NCBI GenBank assembly: GCA_036266995.1
Contig: DATAWX010000058.1
Span: 1 to 64,000 of the forward strand
Direction: 5' to 3'
DNA: 64,000 bases
DNA from: GCA-003244245 sp036266995
Lineage (GTDB): Bacteria > Actinomycetota > Actinomycetes > Mycobacteriales > Pseudonocardiaceae
In this document: in pieces, positions 33,749 to 41,579 of the stretch
How positions within the stretch are numbered: position 1 is the first letter of the stretch
Layout of the letters: every line of letters begins with the position of its first letter
Notes under the pieces: model-generated
What the model was told of the DNA's origin: nothing
The model's input: the letters and a program-made list of their open reading frames with translations, nothing else
Database searches by the model: none
Made by a program: the position numbers and the translations under genes

Positions 33749-33907
33749 GTGATCGTTCTCGGCATTATCCTGGTCGTGGTCTTCGGGTTCCTGATCCCGA
33801 TCCCCATTCTGATGTACCTGGGAATCATCCTGATTGTGGTGGGCGTGATCCTGTTGGTGCTCGGTACCGCCGGACGTGCGGTCGGTGGCCGACGGCACTA
33901 CTACTGA
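33749..33907 (+). CDS. second DUF6131-type small membrane peptide
   Basis: GTG 33749, with GGGAGG upstream, begins a 52-residue peptide, too short for common ORF cut-offs. It shares the plan of the peptide at 31012: MIVLGIILVVV, a Pro-broken first helix (LIPIPILMYLG), IILIVVGVILLVLG, and the ending GGRRHYY. The conserved ends suggest they are functional parts. It is followed by a strong palindromic terminator. Confidence 0.8.
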   Translation: MIVLGIILVVVFGFLIPIPILMYLGIILIVVGVILLVLGTAGRAVGGRRHYY

Positions 33908-33940
33908 CACTCGCGTCCACCCGCGGGAAAGAGTTGGAAT

Positions 33941-33970
33941 CGGAGGCTGTAGGTCGACCTACAGCCTCCG
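33941..33970. terminator. 30-bp perfect palindrome with T-rich flank
   Basis: The two 15-base halves (33941-33955 and 33956-33970) are exact reverse complements, with GTTTCTTGTCT following. It lies between the convergent DUF6131 and AI-2E-family genes, which fits a bidirectional rho-independent terminator. Confidence 0.8.
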
Positions 33971-33980
33971 GTTTCTTGTC

Positions 33981-35096
33981 TCAGGCATGATCGAGACGAG
34001 GGAAGAGCACTTCACGGGTCAACAGGAGCATGGCCGCGGCGGCGGGGATGGCGACCAGGGCACCCACGATTCCCAACAGGGCGCCCCCGACCAGCACGGC
34101 CACGACGGTCACCAGCGCCGGCACTTTGACCGCGCGGCCGATAATCCGGGGAACCAGCAGGTAATCCTCGGCCAGCCGGTAGACGACGAAAAATCCGACG
34201 GTCGACAGGCAGACCGGCAACGACACACTCAGCGCCACCAGGCATACCACCACACCGGCGATAGTGGAGCCGATCACCGGGACGAGGTCCAGGATCGACA
34301 CGAAGATGCTCAGCAGCAGTGCATAAGGAACCCCCACGATCGCCAGGAAGGTGAAGGTCAGCGTTCCGGCGATCAGCGAGATCAGCAGGTTGCCCAGCAC
34401 GTAGCCACCGACCTTGGCGAAGATCTCATCGCCGAGCAGGATCGCCCGCGGCCGGCGGGAATGCGGCACGAGCCGGTAGAGCGTCGCGCGGATCCGGGGC
34501 AGGTCGACCACAAAATAGACGATGAGCACCACCACGATCAGCGTGCTGGCCAAGGCGCTGAACACGACCTGACCCGCGCCGAGCAGGCCGTTGAACAAGC
34601 CCGAGGCGTCCCCACTGAGCGTCTGCTGCAGCCGTTGCTGTACGTGGAAGCGCTCGTCGAGCTGACCCAGCAGCGAGTGGTGATCCTGTAGCCGCGACAC
34701 CATGCTCGGAGCCTGCGTGCCGAACTGGACAGCCTGGTGCGCGAGCGGTGGGATCGCCGCGGCGAGGAACCCACCCACCACCGCCAGCCCGGCCACCAGC
34801 ACGCTGGTCACCGCCGCCCAGCGGGGAAACCTGTGCCGAGCCAGCACTGATACCGCAGGCTCCAAACCGATCGCCACGAACAACGCCACCCCGATCAGCA
34901 GCAACACGTCGCGAACAGTGACGATCATTGCGACGACGCCGATGGTCACCGCGACTCCCGCGGTCGCGCTCATCCCGATGACGAACGGCGATCGGCGATC
35001 GAGCGGTTTGCCGGGCCGACCCAGGGCATTATTCTGATCGTGCATTGCTGCCATATTACACACAGTCATCAATTCGTCACACTCCGACACGATCAC
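33981..35096 (-). CDS. AI-2E family (PerM/UPF0118) membrane transporter
   Basis: The 371-residue protein has the 7-8 helix pattern of UPF0118: paired N-terminal helices, a long periplasmic loop with helical Gln-rich part (VSRLQDHHSLLGQLDERF), and the C-terminal block LLSIFVSILDLVPVIGSTIAGV typical of the family. Substrates vary; the AI-2 exporter label comes from E. coli TqsA. GTG 35096 has AGGAGA upstream. Confidence 0.85.
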   Translation of the reverse strand: MIVSECDELMTVCNMAAMHDQNNALGRPGKPLDRRSPFVIGMSATAGVAVTIGVVAMIVTVRDVLLLIGVALFVAIGLEPAVSVLARHRFPRWAAVTSVLVAGLAVVGGFLAAAIPPLAHQAVQFGTQAPSMVSRLQDHHSLLGQLDERFHVQQRLQQTLSGDASGLFNGLLGAGQVVFSALASTLIVVVLIVYFVVDLPRIRATLYRLVPHSRRPRAILLGDEIFAKVGGYVLGNLLISLIAGTLTFTFLAIVGVPYALLLSIFVSILDLVPVIGSTIAGVVVCLVALSVSLPVCLSTVGFFVVYRLAEDYLLVPRIIGRAVKVPALVTVVAVLVGGALLGIVGALVAIPAAAAMLLLTREVLFPRLDHA

Positions 35097-35140
35097 CTTG
35101 TTCTCCTGCGGTGCCCGTCAGGAGCGGTTACGATTAGGTC

Positions 35141-35353
35141 ATGATCGATAAAGACCAGGAAGAACTCTCCGAGCCGAGTAGCGCCGAGAGTGTCGATTCG
35201 GGCGAGATGGCCGAAGCGCTCGAAGCCATCAAGTCCGCATCACCATCCCTGGCCGGCGACATCGAGGCTGCGAAGATCACGCCGGAAAGCCTGGCCGGTT
35301 CGCACGACAGGGCGACCCCGGACGAACCCGGAAGGCACGCAGCACCGGAATAA
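35141..35353 (+). CDS. small acidic hypothetical protein
   Basis: The 70-residue product is very acidic and Ser-rich, with one amphipathic stretch (GEMAEALEAIKSASPSLAGD). It begins 45 bp from the divergent transporter start; the nearest GGAG is too far upstream to be ideal. No family is recognised. Confidence 0.5.
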   Translation: MIDKDQEELSEPSSAESVDSGEMAEALEAIKSASPSLAGDIEAAKITPESLAGSHDRATPDEPGRHAAPE

Positions 35354-35361
35354 ACCGAGCG

Positions 35362-35784
35362 TTAGGACCGGAGCAAACGCTCCAGCGCCTCCCGGGCGGC
35401 TGTGTCGCGAGCGGCCGCTCGGGTGATGTCCTCAGCCAGCGCTTGAAGCCATTCGTCGACGCTGATATTGCGCCGGCTGATCACCACTGCGCGCACCACC
35501 TGTTGCAGCTCCGCCTCGATCTGGCCGTTTCTGCCCTCTCGCAGCTCAAGATCGCGGTTTTCGCCGTGCACCACGACTCGAACAGCGCGCCCGGGCCGGC
35601 CCGCCAACCGATCGCCGACGGTGCGGTGATAGCCCAGTTCCACCATGCCCGCGGGTAGCGCCGCAGCCAGCGCCCCGCTCAACACCCGGGCGTAGGAGGC
35701 GACCTCGGCCCGGTCGGTGCGCAGCATCGCTGCCAGGAGCTGCACGTCGCCCATCGGTCCCAGGCCGCTGGGTTCAATCGTCAT
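35362..35784 (-). CDS. hypothetical protein, last gene of the YbjQ-like operon
   Basis: The 140-residue product is mostly helical with a basic strand (RAVRVVVHGENRDLELREG). I choose ATG 35784 with GGTGGA upstream; GTG 35802 would overlap the preceding stop. Same-strand, nearly contiguous placement ties it to the two upstream YbjQ-like genes. The function is unknown. Confidence 0.6.
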   Translation of the reverse strand: MTIEPSGLGPMGDVQLLAAMLRTDRAEVASYARVLSGALAAALPAGMVELGYHRTVGDRLAGRPGRAVRVVVHGENRDLELREGRNGQIEAELQQVVRAVVISRRNISVDEWLQALAEDITRAAARDTAAREALERLLRS

Positions 35785-35798
35785 GAGGGTTCCACCGG

Positions 35799-36632
35799 TC
35801 ACGAGTCGGTCAGTGGCAGGACGAGCTGCGGTTTGGCGATCACGTGATCAGCGCGCAGCGGGCGCACCGCGGTGCCGATCGCGAAGAACTCGGTGGTGTG
35901 CCCACCCCAACGATGTCCGAGCGAGAGCAACTGCACGCCCACGATGCCCTCAGCCGCCAGTTGCTCGGCTTCGGCCTGCATCCGGCTCATCGCGAGCTCC
36001 CGGGCATCGTAGAGCGCCTCGGTGAACTGCGGCAGCTCGACATTCTGACCGACGTTGCCGAGCGCCTGCCAGAATCGCTGGTGGGCGATGTGGTAGACGC
36101 AGGAACCCATCACCATGCCCAGCGGGGCGTAGCCGGCCTGGATCAGCGTCCAGAAGTCCTGGCCAGACAGATCGGACGTGAACGGCTGACCCTGGTTGTT
36201 GCGCCAGCCCTGCCCGTCGGGTGTCTGCTGGTCATCAGCGGCCACGGCGGTACCGACCGCGATGAACTCGGCGATGTCCGAACCGAACTCCTTGAACTCG
36301 ATCTCCAGCCGTACCCCGACGATGCCGTCGGCACCGAGTTGGTCGGCCTCGGCCTCCATTCGCGTCATGGCCAGCTCACGGGCGTGGTACATCGCCTGGG
36401 ACAGGACGGTCAGTTCCTGGTTGCTGTTCCACCGACCCATCTGGAACCCGACGTGGTAGATGCTGGTGCCCAGCACCAGCCCGAGTGGCCGGAACCCGGC
36501 CTCGCGGACCAGCAGGAACTCGTTCACCGACAGGTCGGAGGTGAACAGGCTGGTACTTTGCCCAGGCCGCATCTCGGCGAGCCGGCGCATCGCGTCTTCG
36601 GGGATGCCCAACGCGGTGGGATCGGCGGTCAT
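35799..36632 (-). CDS. tandem YbjQ-like (heavy-metal-binding domain) protein
   Basis: The 277-residue protein has two similar halves. Each has FTSDLSxxEF(L/W), a GF/YxPLGxVxGxxxYH loop, a helix with ARELAMxRMxAEAxQLxAxGIVGVxL, and a final strand ending EFxAxGTAV. This is the YbjQ/UPF0145 pattern duplicated. The family forms pentameric rings in solved structures and is labelled heavy-metal-binding, without firm evidence. ATG 36632 follows AAGGAG. Confidence 0.78.
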   Translation of the reverse strand: MTADPTALGIPEDAMRRLAEMRPGQSTSLFTSDLSVNEFLLVREAGFRPLGLVLGTSIYHVGFQMGRWNSNQELTVLSQAMYHARELAMTRMEAEADQLGADGIVGVRLEIEFKEFGSDIAEFIAVGTAVAADDQQTPDGQGWRNNQGQPFTSDLSGQDFWTLIQAGYAPLGMVMGSCVYHIAHQRFWQALGNVGQNVELPQFTEALYDARELAMSRMQAEAEQLAAEGIVGVQLLSLGHRWGGHTTEFFAIGTAVRPLRADHVIAKPQLVLPLTDS

Positions 36633-36669
36633 CACGCACTCCTTGGTCTTTCGGGATTCTGGCCGGCGG

Positions 36670-37560
36670 CTATCGCAGCGGCAGGATTGTCAACGATCGG
36701 GTTGGGGCGGTCGACCCTCGATGAAAGCTCGCCAGCGCGGTCCCGAACACCGTCGACTCGGCGACATGGTCGCGGTGGTTCTCCGATGGCTCGATCCCCC
36801 GGATCTGCAGACCCATCGACGACACAATCGCTCCCTGCGCCCCGGTCGAGCGGGCTTGCTGGTCGAAGCGGTAGCGGGCGTCGGCACGCACATGGGCGAC
36901 CAGCTCGGTGTAGCCGGATACCTCGGTGTTCCCGGCGCCCCACGACGACTGCCGCTGCGTGCGCCAGTCGTCATGGCGAACCGCCACCGAGATTCCGTAG
37001 GCGATGGCGCAGGGCACCCAACCGGCCTGCAGCAACTTGGCGACATCCTGCCCAGCCAGGTCGGTAGTGAACACTCGCGCGGGACGATGCCGGGACTGCG
37101 ACCGGACCGCGGAACCCAACGCGACGAACTCCCGGTTGTCGTTGCCGAGATCTGACACCGACAGCCGCACTCCGACGACGCCGTCGGCACCCATCGCGGT
37201 GGCCTCTTCAGTCATCCGCGCCAACGCGGTGCCGTAACCGTGGTACAGCGCATCGACATACGGCCCGAATCCGACGAACCCAGCCCGCCCCGACGACGTG
37301 ACGGTTCCGCCGCCGAGCCCGTACCCGCTGAAACCGCCCAGAGCCCCGACACCGCCGAAGTAGCCGCAGCCGCCGAAGCCGCTCCACCCCATGTGCTGAA
37401 CGATGCAGCCCATCACCTCGCCGACCGGGTCGAAGCCGACCGACTTCACCCCGGCCGCGCCCGGCACCGTCAGCAGCGAGGTCCGCAGCCCGCTACTGGC
37501 GAAGCGCCGCATCCTTTCGGCGGCCACCGGCGGCAATCCGTGACCGTCCCACTCCGTCAT
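36670..37560 (-). CDS. second tandem YbjQ-like protein with Gly-rich insert
   Basis: This 296-residue protein repeats the same double YbjQ plan (LARMTEEATAMGADGVVGVRL; FTTDLAGQDVAKLLQAGWVPCAIAYG; RFDQQARSTGAQGAIV), with a Gly-rich insert in the first half (MGWSGFGGCGYFGGVG). ATG 37560 has AGGAGA 6 bases upstream. It is the first gene of the operon with 35799-36632 and 35362-35784. Confidence 0.75.
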   Translation of the reverse strand: MTEWDGHGLPPVAAERMRRFASSGLRTSLLTVPGAAGVKSVGFDPVGEVMGCIVQHMGWSGFGGCGYFGGVGALGGFSGYGLGGGTVTSSGRAGFVGFGPYVDALYHGYGTALARMTEEATAMGADGVVGVRLSVSDLGNDNREFVALGSAVRSQSRHRPARVFTTDLAGQDVAKLLQAGWVPCAIAYGISVAVRHDDWRTQRQSSWGAGNTEVSGYTELVAHVRADARYRFDQQARSTGAQGAIVSSMGLQIRGIEPSENHRDHVAESTVFGTALASFHRGSTAPTRSLTILPLR

Positions 37561-37664
37561 CAGCGCTCTCCTGTTGGCTGCCCGGCGGGCTGTCCCCACC
37601 ACCATAAGGGCCCGGGAAGGCAGCCGGGGCTGCGCGCATCGTCAGGCCACGCGGAGCGGATTCC

Positions 37665-37696
37665 TTGCATTGAGCAATGGTTTTATAGTGCAATGC
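37665..37696. promoter_or_regulatory. inverted repeat and -10 at MarR promoter
   Basis: GCATTG (37667-37672) and CAATGC (37691-37696) flank TATAGT (37684-37689), a good actinobacterial -10. MarR proteins usually repress their own promoters through such palindromes. If TATAGT is the -10, transcription starts near 37696, so the first ATG (37693) cannot be used and the transcript has almost no leader. Confidence 0.5.
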
Positions 37697-37707
37697 TTGC
37701 TGTGAGC

Positions 37708-38202
37708 ATGGATCTGGATGGGCGGCCGGCTGCTGTCGCGCCGGAAGTGTGCCCGGAGGCCGTGGATGAGGTGCTGACAGCGACCCGTGCGTTGATCGCG
37801 GTGAGCACCCGCTCGCTGGGGTTGTTAGCCGACGATGTGAGCGCCGCGCAGTACCGGACGCTGGTGGTGCTGGCATCGCGGGGTCCGCAGCGGATGGTGG
37901 ATCTGGCCCAGCAGCTGCAGGTCAATCCGTCCACCGCGGGGCGGATGTGTGATCGGCTGGTGCGCAAAGGGCTCATCCACCGGCACCGGGCACGCACCGA
38001 TCGGCGCATCGTTCACGTGACGCTGACCGGCGAGGGCCGGCGGATGGTGGACGAGGTGACCGCGTCCCGGCGAGTGATGATCACCGAGATGTTGGCCAGG
38101 TTGCCGATCGAGGCACAGCAGGCCGCGGCGGCGGCGTTGCGGGAACTCTCCCGCGCGGCCGGTGAGATCCCGGACCGTGACTGGCCGACCCCGGCGACGT
38201 GA
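37708..38202 (+). CDS. MarR-family transcription regulator
   Basis: The 164-residue protein has the MarR winged helix: YRTLVVLASRGPQRMVDLAQQLQVNPSTAGRMCDRLVRKGLIHR, then the wing with RARTDRRIVHVTLTGEG. Possible starts are GTG 37702 and ATG 37708. It precedes the CLC gene by 10 bp, so it probably controls that transporter together with itself. The ligand is unknown. Confidence 0.88.
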   Translation: MDLDGRPAAVAPEVCPEAVDEVLTATRALIAVSTRSLGLLADDVSAAQYRTLVVLASRGPQRMVDLAQQLQVNPSTAGRMCDRLVRKGLIHRHRARTDRRIVHVTLTGEGRRMVDEVTASRRVMITEMLARLPIEAQQAAAAALRELSRAAGEIPDRDWPTPAT

Positions 38203-38212
38203 GGCGAAGTTG

Positions 38213-40237
38213 ATGCGGCAGATCACCGGGACGCTGGAGCGACCGGCGAGTTGGTTGCGCGGCGACCGGTTCGGATTGTTCTTCGCCGCGCTCGTCGTCG
38301 GGGTCGGCGCGGGCTTCGGGGCCGTCGGGTTCCGGTATCTGATCTACGGGTTCACCTGGCTGGCCACCGGCTACCCCGAGTTCGGTCAGCTCGGCCGGGT
38401 CGCCAGTGCCCATCTGCCGTGGCTGGGAATCGGGTTCTTCGTGCTCGTCCCGGTACTTGGTGGGCTGCTGTACGGGCCGCTGATCCACCTGTTCGCCCGG
38501 GAGGCCCGCGGTCACGGGGTGCCGGAGGTGATGATCGCGGTTGCGGAGAACGGCGGCCGGATCCGCCCCCAGGTCAGCCTCGTCAAAGCGGTGGCCTCCG
38601 CACTCTGCATCGGGGTCGGCGGTTCGGTCGGCCGGGAAGGTCCGATCGTGCAGATCGGCTCGGCCATGGCCTCGGCGTTCGGCCAGCGGGTGCGGATGCC
38701 GGAGAACCGGCTGAGAATCCTGGTGGCCTGCGGCGCCGCCGGCGGGATCTCCGCCACCTTCAACGCGCCGATCACCGGGGTGTTCTTCGCGATGGAGCTG
38801 ATCCTGCGGGAGTTCTCCATCGAAGCGATCTTCACCGTGATGCTCTCGTCGATGATCGCCGATGTGGTCAGCCAGGCCTTCCTCGGCAGCGCGCCGTTCT
38901 TCACCCGCCTGCCGCCCGGGATCGGGATGCCCCACACCTATGACTACTTGCTGGTCACGGCGCTGGCGGTGCTCGCCGCGCTGATCGGGCTCGGGTTCTC
39001 GAAGATCTTGTATACGATCGAGGACCGCTGCGACCAGATCTGGGGCAACCGACCGGAATGGGCCCGCCCCGCCGTCGGCGGGATCCTGCTGGGCCTGCTG
39101 CTACTGGCGATTCCCCAGCTGTACGGGGTCGGCTATCCGGTGATGTACCAGGCCTTCGCCGGCAACTACGCAATCTGGTTCCTGCTCATCCTGGCGGCCG
39201 GAAAGATCGTTGCCGCCAGCCTGACCATCGGCATCGGTGGTTCCGGCGGGGTGTTCGCGCCCTCGCTGTTCATCGGTGCCGCCTCAGGGATGGCGTTCGG
39301 CGAGATCGTCGAACACCTGGCCGGCCCGGCCGCCGGGACACCCGCCCTCTACGCGGTGGTCGGCATGGGTGCCGTGTTCGCCGCCGCCGCGCGCGGACCG
39401 TTGACCGCGCTGGCCAGCGTGGTGGAGATGACCGGCGATTTCACCCTGACCCTGCCCATCATGCTGGCCGTGGCGATCTCCACGCTGATCTCCCGCGCGC
39501 TGAGTTATGGCACGATCTACACCACCAAGCTGCTGCGCCGCGGCACCGACATCGACCGGCCCAGTCCCCGCCACGCCTTCTCCGAGCTCACCGTCGCCGA
39601 CGCGATGCATCCCTTGGCTACGCCGCTGGCCACCACGGTCGGCCCTGCCATTGCCAGCAGTAACAACGGCGGCAGCGACAACGGCAGGGCCCACGGCGGC
39701 GCAGGCACGCCGCAGGACAGGACCGCAGTGCTCGGCCCGATCACCCGCACACGTCAACCGCAACTGCTGTTCGCCAACGAAAGCCTCGCCCAGGCACTGC
39801 GGCAGTTGGTGCTCTTCGGCCGCGATGGGCTACCCGTGATCTCCACAGACGGGCAGCAGTTGCAAGGCTGGATCACCAACCAGAACGTGCTGCGCACCGT
39901 GGCCGCGCAGGTCGCCGCCGCCGAACCCGCCATCGCCGCCGGCCAACGCGCCGCCGAATGGGCCGATCCGCTGTCCGGTGAAGCCGGTCACGACCCGCAT
40001 GCCCAGCTGCCCGGCTACCAGATCATCGAATACACCCTGGGCAACGACTCGGCCGCGGCCGGGCGCACCCTCGACGAGCTGCACTGGCCCCCCGGCCAGC
40101 TGCCGGTGTCGATCATCCACGACCGCCGGCTCACCGATGCCGACCCGCACACCCCGCTCACACCCGGCGACCGCATCAACGTCCTGGTCCCTGTCGTCCC
40201 CGTCGCCGACGCAACGACACTCCCGCCAAGCACATGA
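38213..40237 (+). CDS. CLC-type chloride channel/antiporter with CBS domains
   Basis: The 674-residue membrane protein has the CLC signature GSVGREGPIVQIG (with the gating Glu), GIGGSGGVFAPSLFIGA and GMGAVFAAAARGPLTA. The C-terminal third is cytoplasmic, with two CBS motifs split by a Ser/Asn/Gly-rich linker (about 485-505). A TrkA_C-like end (PGDRINVLVPV) follows. CLC antiporters exchange Cl- for H+ and support acid or ionic balance. ATG 38213 lies 10 bp after the MarR stop. Confidence 0.92.
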   Translation: MRQITGTLERPASWLRGDRFGLFFAALVVGVGAGFGAVGFRYLIYGFTWLATGYPEFGQLGRVASAHLPWLGIGFFVLVPVLGGLLYGPLIHLFAREARGHGVPEVMIAVAENGGRIRPQVSLVKAVASALCIGVGGSVGREGPIVQIGSAMASAFGQRVRMPENRLRILVACGAAGGISATFNAPITGVFFAMELILREFSIEAIFTVMLSSMIADVVSQAFLGSAPFFTRLPPGIGMPHTYDYLLVTALAVLAALIGLGFSKILYTIEDRCDQIWGNRPEWARPAVGGILLGLLLLAIPQLYGVGYPVMYQAFAGNYAIWFLLILAAGKIVAASLTIGIGGSGGVFAPSLFIGAASGMAFGEIVEHLAGPAAGTPALYAVVGMGAVFAAAARGPLTALASVVEMTGDFTLTLPIMLAVAISTLISRALSYGTIYTTKLLRRGTDIDRPSPRHAFSELTVADAMHPLATPLATTVGPAIASSNNGGSDNGRAHGGAGTPQDRTAVLGPITRTRQPQLLFANESLAQALRQLVLFGRDGLPVISTDGQQLQGWITNQNVLRTVAAQVAAAEPAIAAGQRAAEWADPLSGEAGHDPHAQLPGYQIIEYTLGNDSAAAGRTLDELHWPPGQLPVSIIHDRRLTDADPHTPLTPGDRINVLVPVVPVADATTLPPST

Positions 40238-40287
40238 GTCCCACCGACCACATGAGCCACTAAAGCTCCGGGGAGGGTGGACATTTT

Positions 40288-40346
40288 GCGAATGTGCCGC
40301 AGGTGGCAACTTTCCGCCGCAAAGTTGCCACCTGCGGCACATTCGC
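40288..40346. repeat. 26-bp-arm perfect inverted repeat
   Basis: Arms 40288-40313 and 40321-40346 are exact complements around the 7-base loop CCGCCGC. It lies between the convergent CLC and ABC-transporter genes. Both arms contain AAAGTTGCCACC or its complement. It can act as a bidirectional terminator, but its length and lack of T tract suggest a dispersed palindromic repeat. Confidence 0.85.
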
Positions 40347-40418
40347 GCGCTGCAACCCCGACACCCTGGGCGTCACGGACAGTGACGAGGCTCATCTGTC
40401 AACCCTGCAACGTTCCGT

Positions 40419-41567
40419 TTAACCCGTCGGTGGTAGCGCGGCCACGGGGCCAGCGACGGTGATGGTGACCAGGCTCCCGGGTGACGGGTTGGTTCCGAAG
40501 GTCCGGGCCACGACGTGGATCTCCTCGGCCGGGTTGCCATCGGTGCGCACGGTGGGCGTCACGGCGAGGGTGATGGTGGCGTCATGGCCGTGGTACTCAC
40601 GGCGCAGGACCCTTCCGGTGACGGCATCCGCGTGGTCGCGAGACGCGGCTGGTCGTAGCTGGAGCTGTTCGGGTCGCACCATGATGAGCGCCGGGGCCGG
40701 GAGATGGGGGGTATCCGAGCGCAGTGGGTGCTCGCCCAGCGGGCTGCGCGCGGTGCTGCCCAGCACGTCGCCGGGCAGCAGGTTGGCCTCGCCGACGAAA
40801 CGGGCTACTTCGGCGTCGACTGGTTGCTCATAGAGGGTGGCCGGATCGGCGGCTTGGACGATGCGTCCGTCGCGCAGGACCGCGACGAGCTCGGCCATGG
40901 ACAGGGCTTCGTCCTGGTCGTGGGTGACCAGCACCGCGGTCGTGCCGCTGCGATACAGCGCGTCGGCGACGTCGGTCCGCAGCTGTGCGCGCAACCCGGC
41001 GTCGAGGGCGGAGAACGGCTCGTCGAGCAGCACCAACTGTGGGGCGGGGGCGAGCGCGCGGGCCAGGGCGACCCGTTGTTGTTGGCCGCCGGAGAGCTTG
41101 TGCGGTGGACGGTCGCCGAGACCCGGCAAACCGACCAGTTCAAGCAGCTCTGCCACCCGGTGACGCCGCGCCGCACGGGGCAGCCCGAAGCCGATGTTGG
41201 CCGCCACCGACAGGTGCGGGAACAGGCCACCCTCCTGGGGCACGTAGCCGATCCGACGGTGTTCGGGGGCCAGCACGCGATGACCGTCGTCGACGGTGCG
41301 GCCGTGCAGGGCGATGGTGCCGGCGTCGGTGCTCTCGAACCCGGCAAGCAGCCGCAGCAGGGTAGTCTTGCCGCAACCCGACGCTCCGAGTACTGCGGTG
41401 ATGGTGCCGGCAGGGACGTCCAGGTCGAGCCCACCGAGTACCGGGTGGGCACCGTAGGCCTTGCGCACTCCGCGCAGCGTCACCGCTGCCGGCGGGTCCG
41501 GCGCTTGCCCAGGCTGCGGGCACCGGTCGGAGTCCGGGGTGAGGTGGGTGATGCCGGGGTGGGTCAT
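40419..41567 (-). CDS. fbpC: ferric iron ABC transporter ATPase
   Basis: The 382-residue ATPase has Walker A GASGCGKTT, Q-loop region YVPQEGG, signature LSGGQQQRVALARAL, and Walker B LVLLDEPFSALD, plus a C-terminal TOBE-like domain (MVRPEQLQLRP ... REYHGHDATITL). This is the FbpC/AfuC/PotA branch. It lies 12 bp downstream of the permease and is the last gene of the operon driven from the iron-box promoter. Confidence 0.9.
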   Translation of the reverse strand: MTHPGITHLTPDSDRCPQPGQAPDPPAAVTLRGVRKAYGAHPVLGGLDLDVPAGTITAVLGASGCGKTTLLRLLAGFESTDAGTIALHGRTVDDGHRVLAPEHRRIGYVPQEGGLFPHLSVAANIGFGLPRAARRHRVAELLELVGLPGLGDRPPHKLSGGQQQRVALARALAPAPQLVLLDEPFSALDAGLRAQLRTDVADALYRSGTTAVLVTHDQDEALSMAELVAVLRDGRIVQAADPATLYEQPVDAEVARFVGEANLLPGDVLGSTARSPLGEHPLRSDTPHLPAPALIMVRPEQLQLRPAASRDHADAVTGRVLRREYHGHDATITLAVTPTVRTDGNPAEEIHVVARTFGTNPSPGSLVTITVAGPVAALPPTG

Positions 41568-41579
41568 GACGCCGGACTC

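Noticed and set aside
33876..34691. 271-codon frame rich in Gln/His/Asp
   Set aside because: Opposite strand of the AI-2E-family gene; composition is that of complemented membrane-helix codons.
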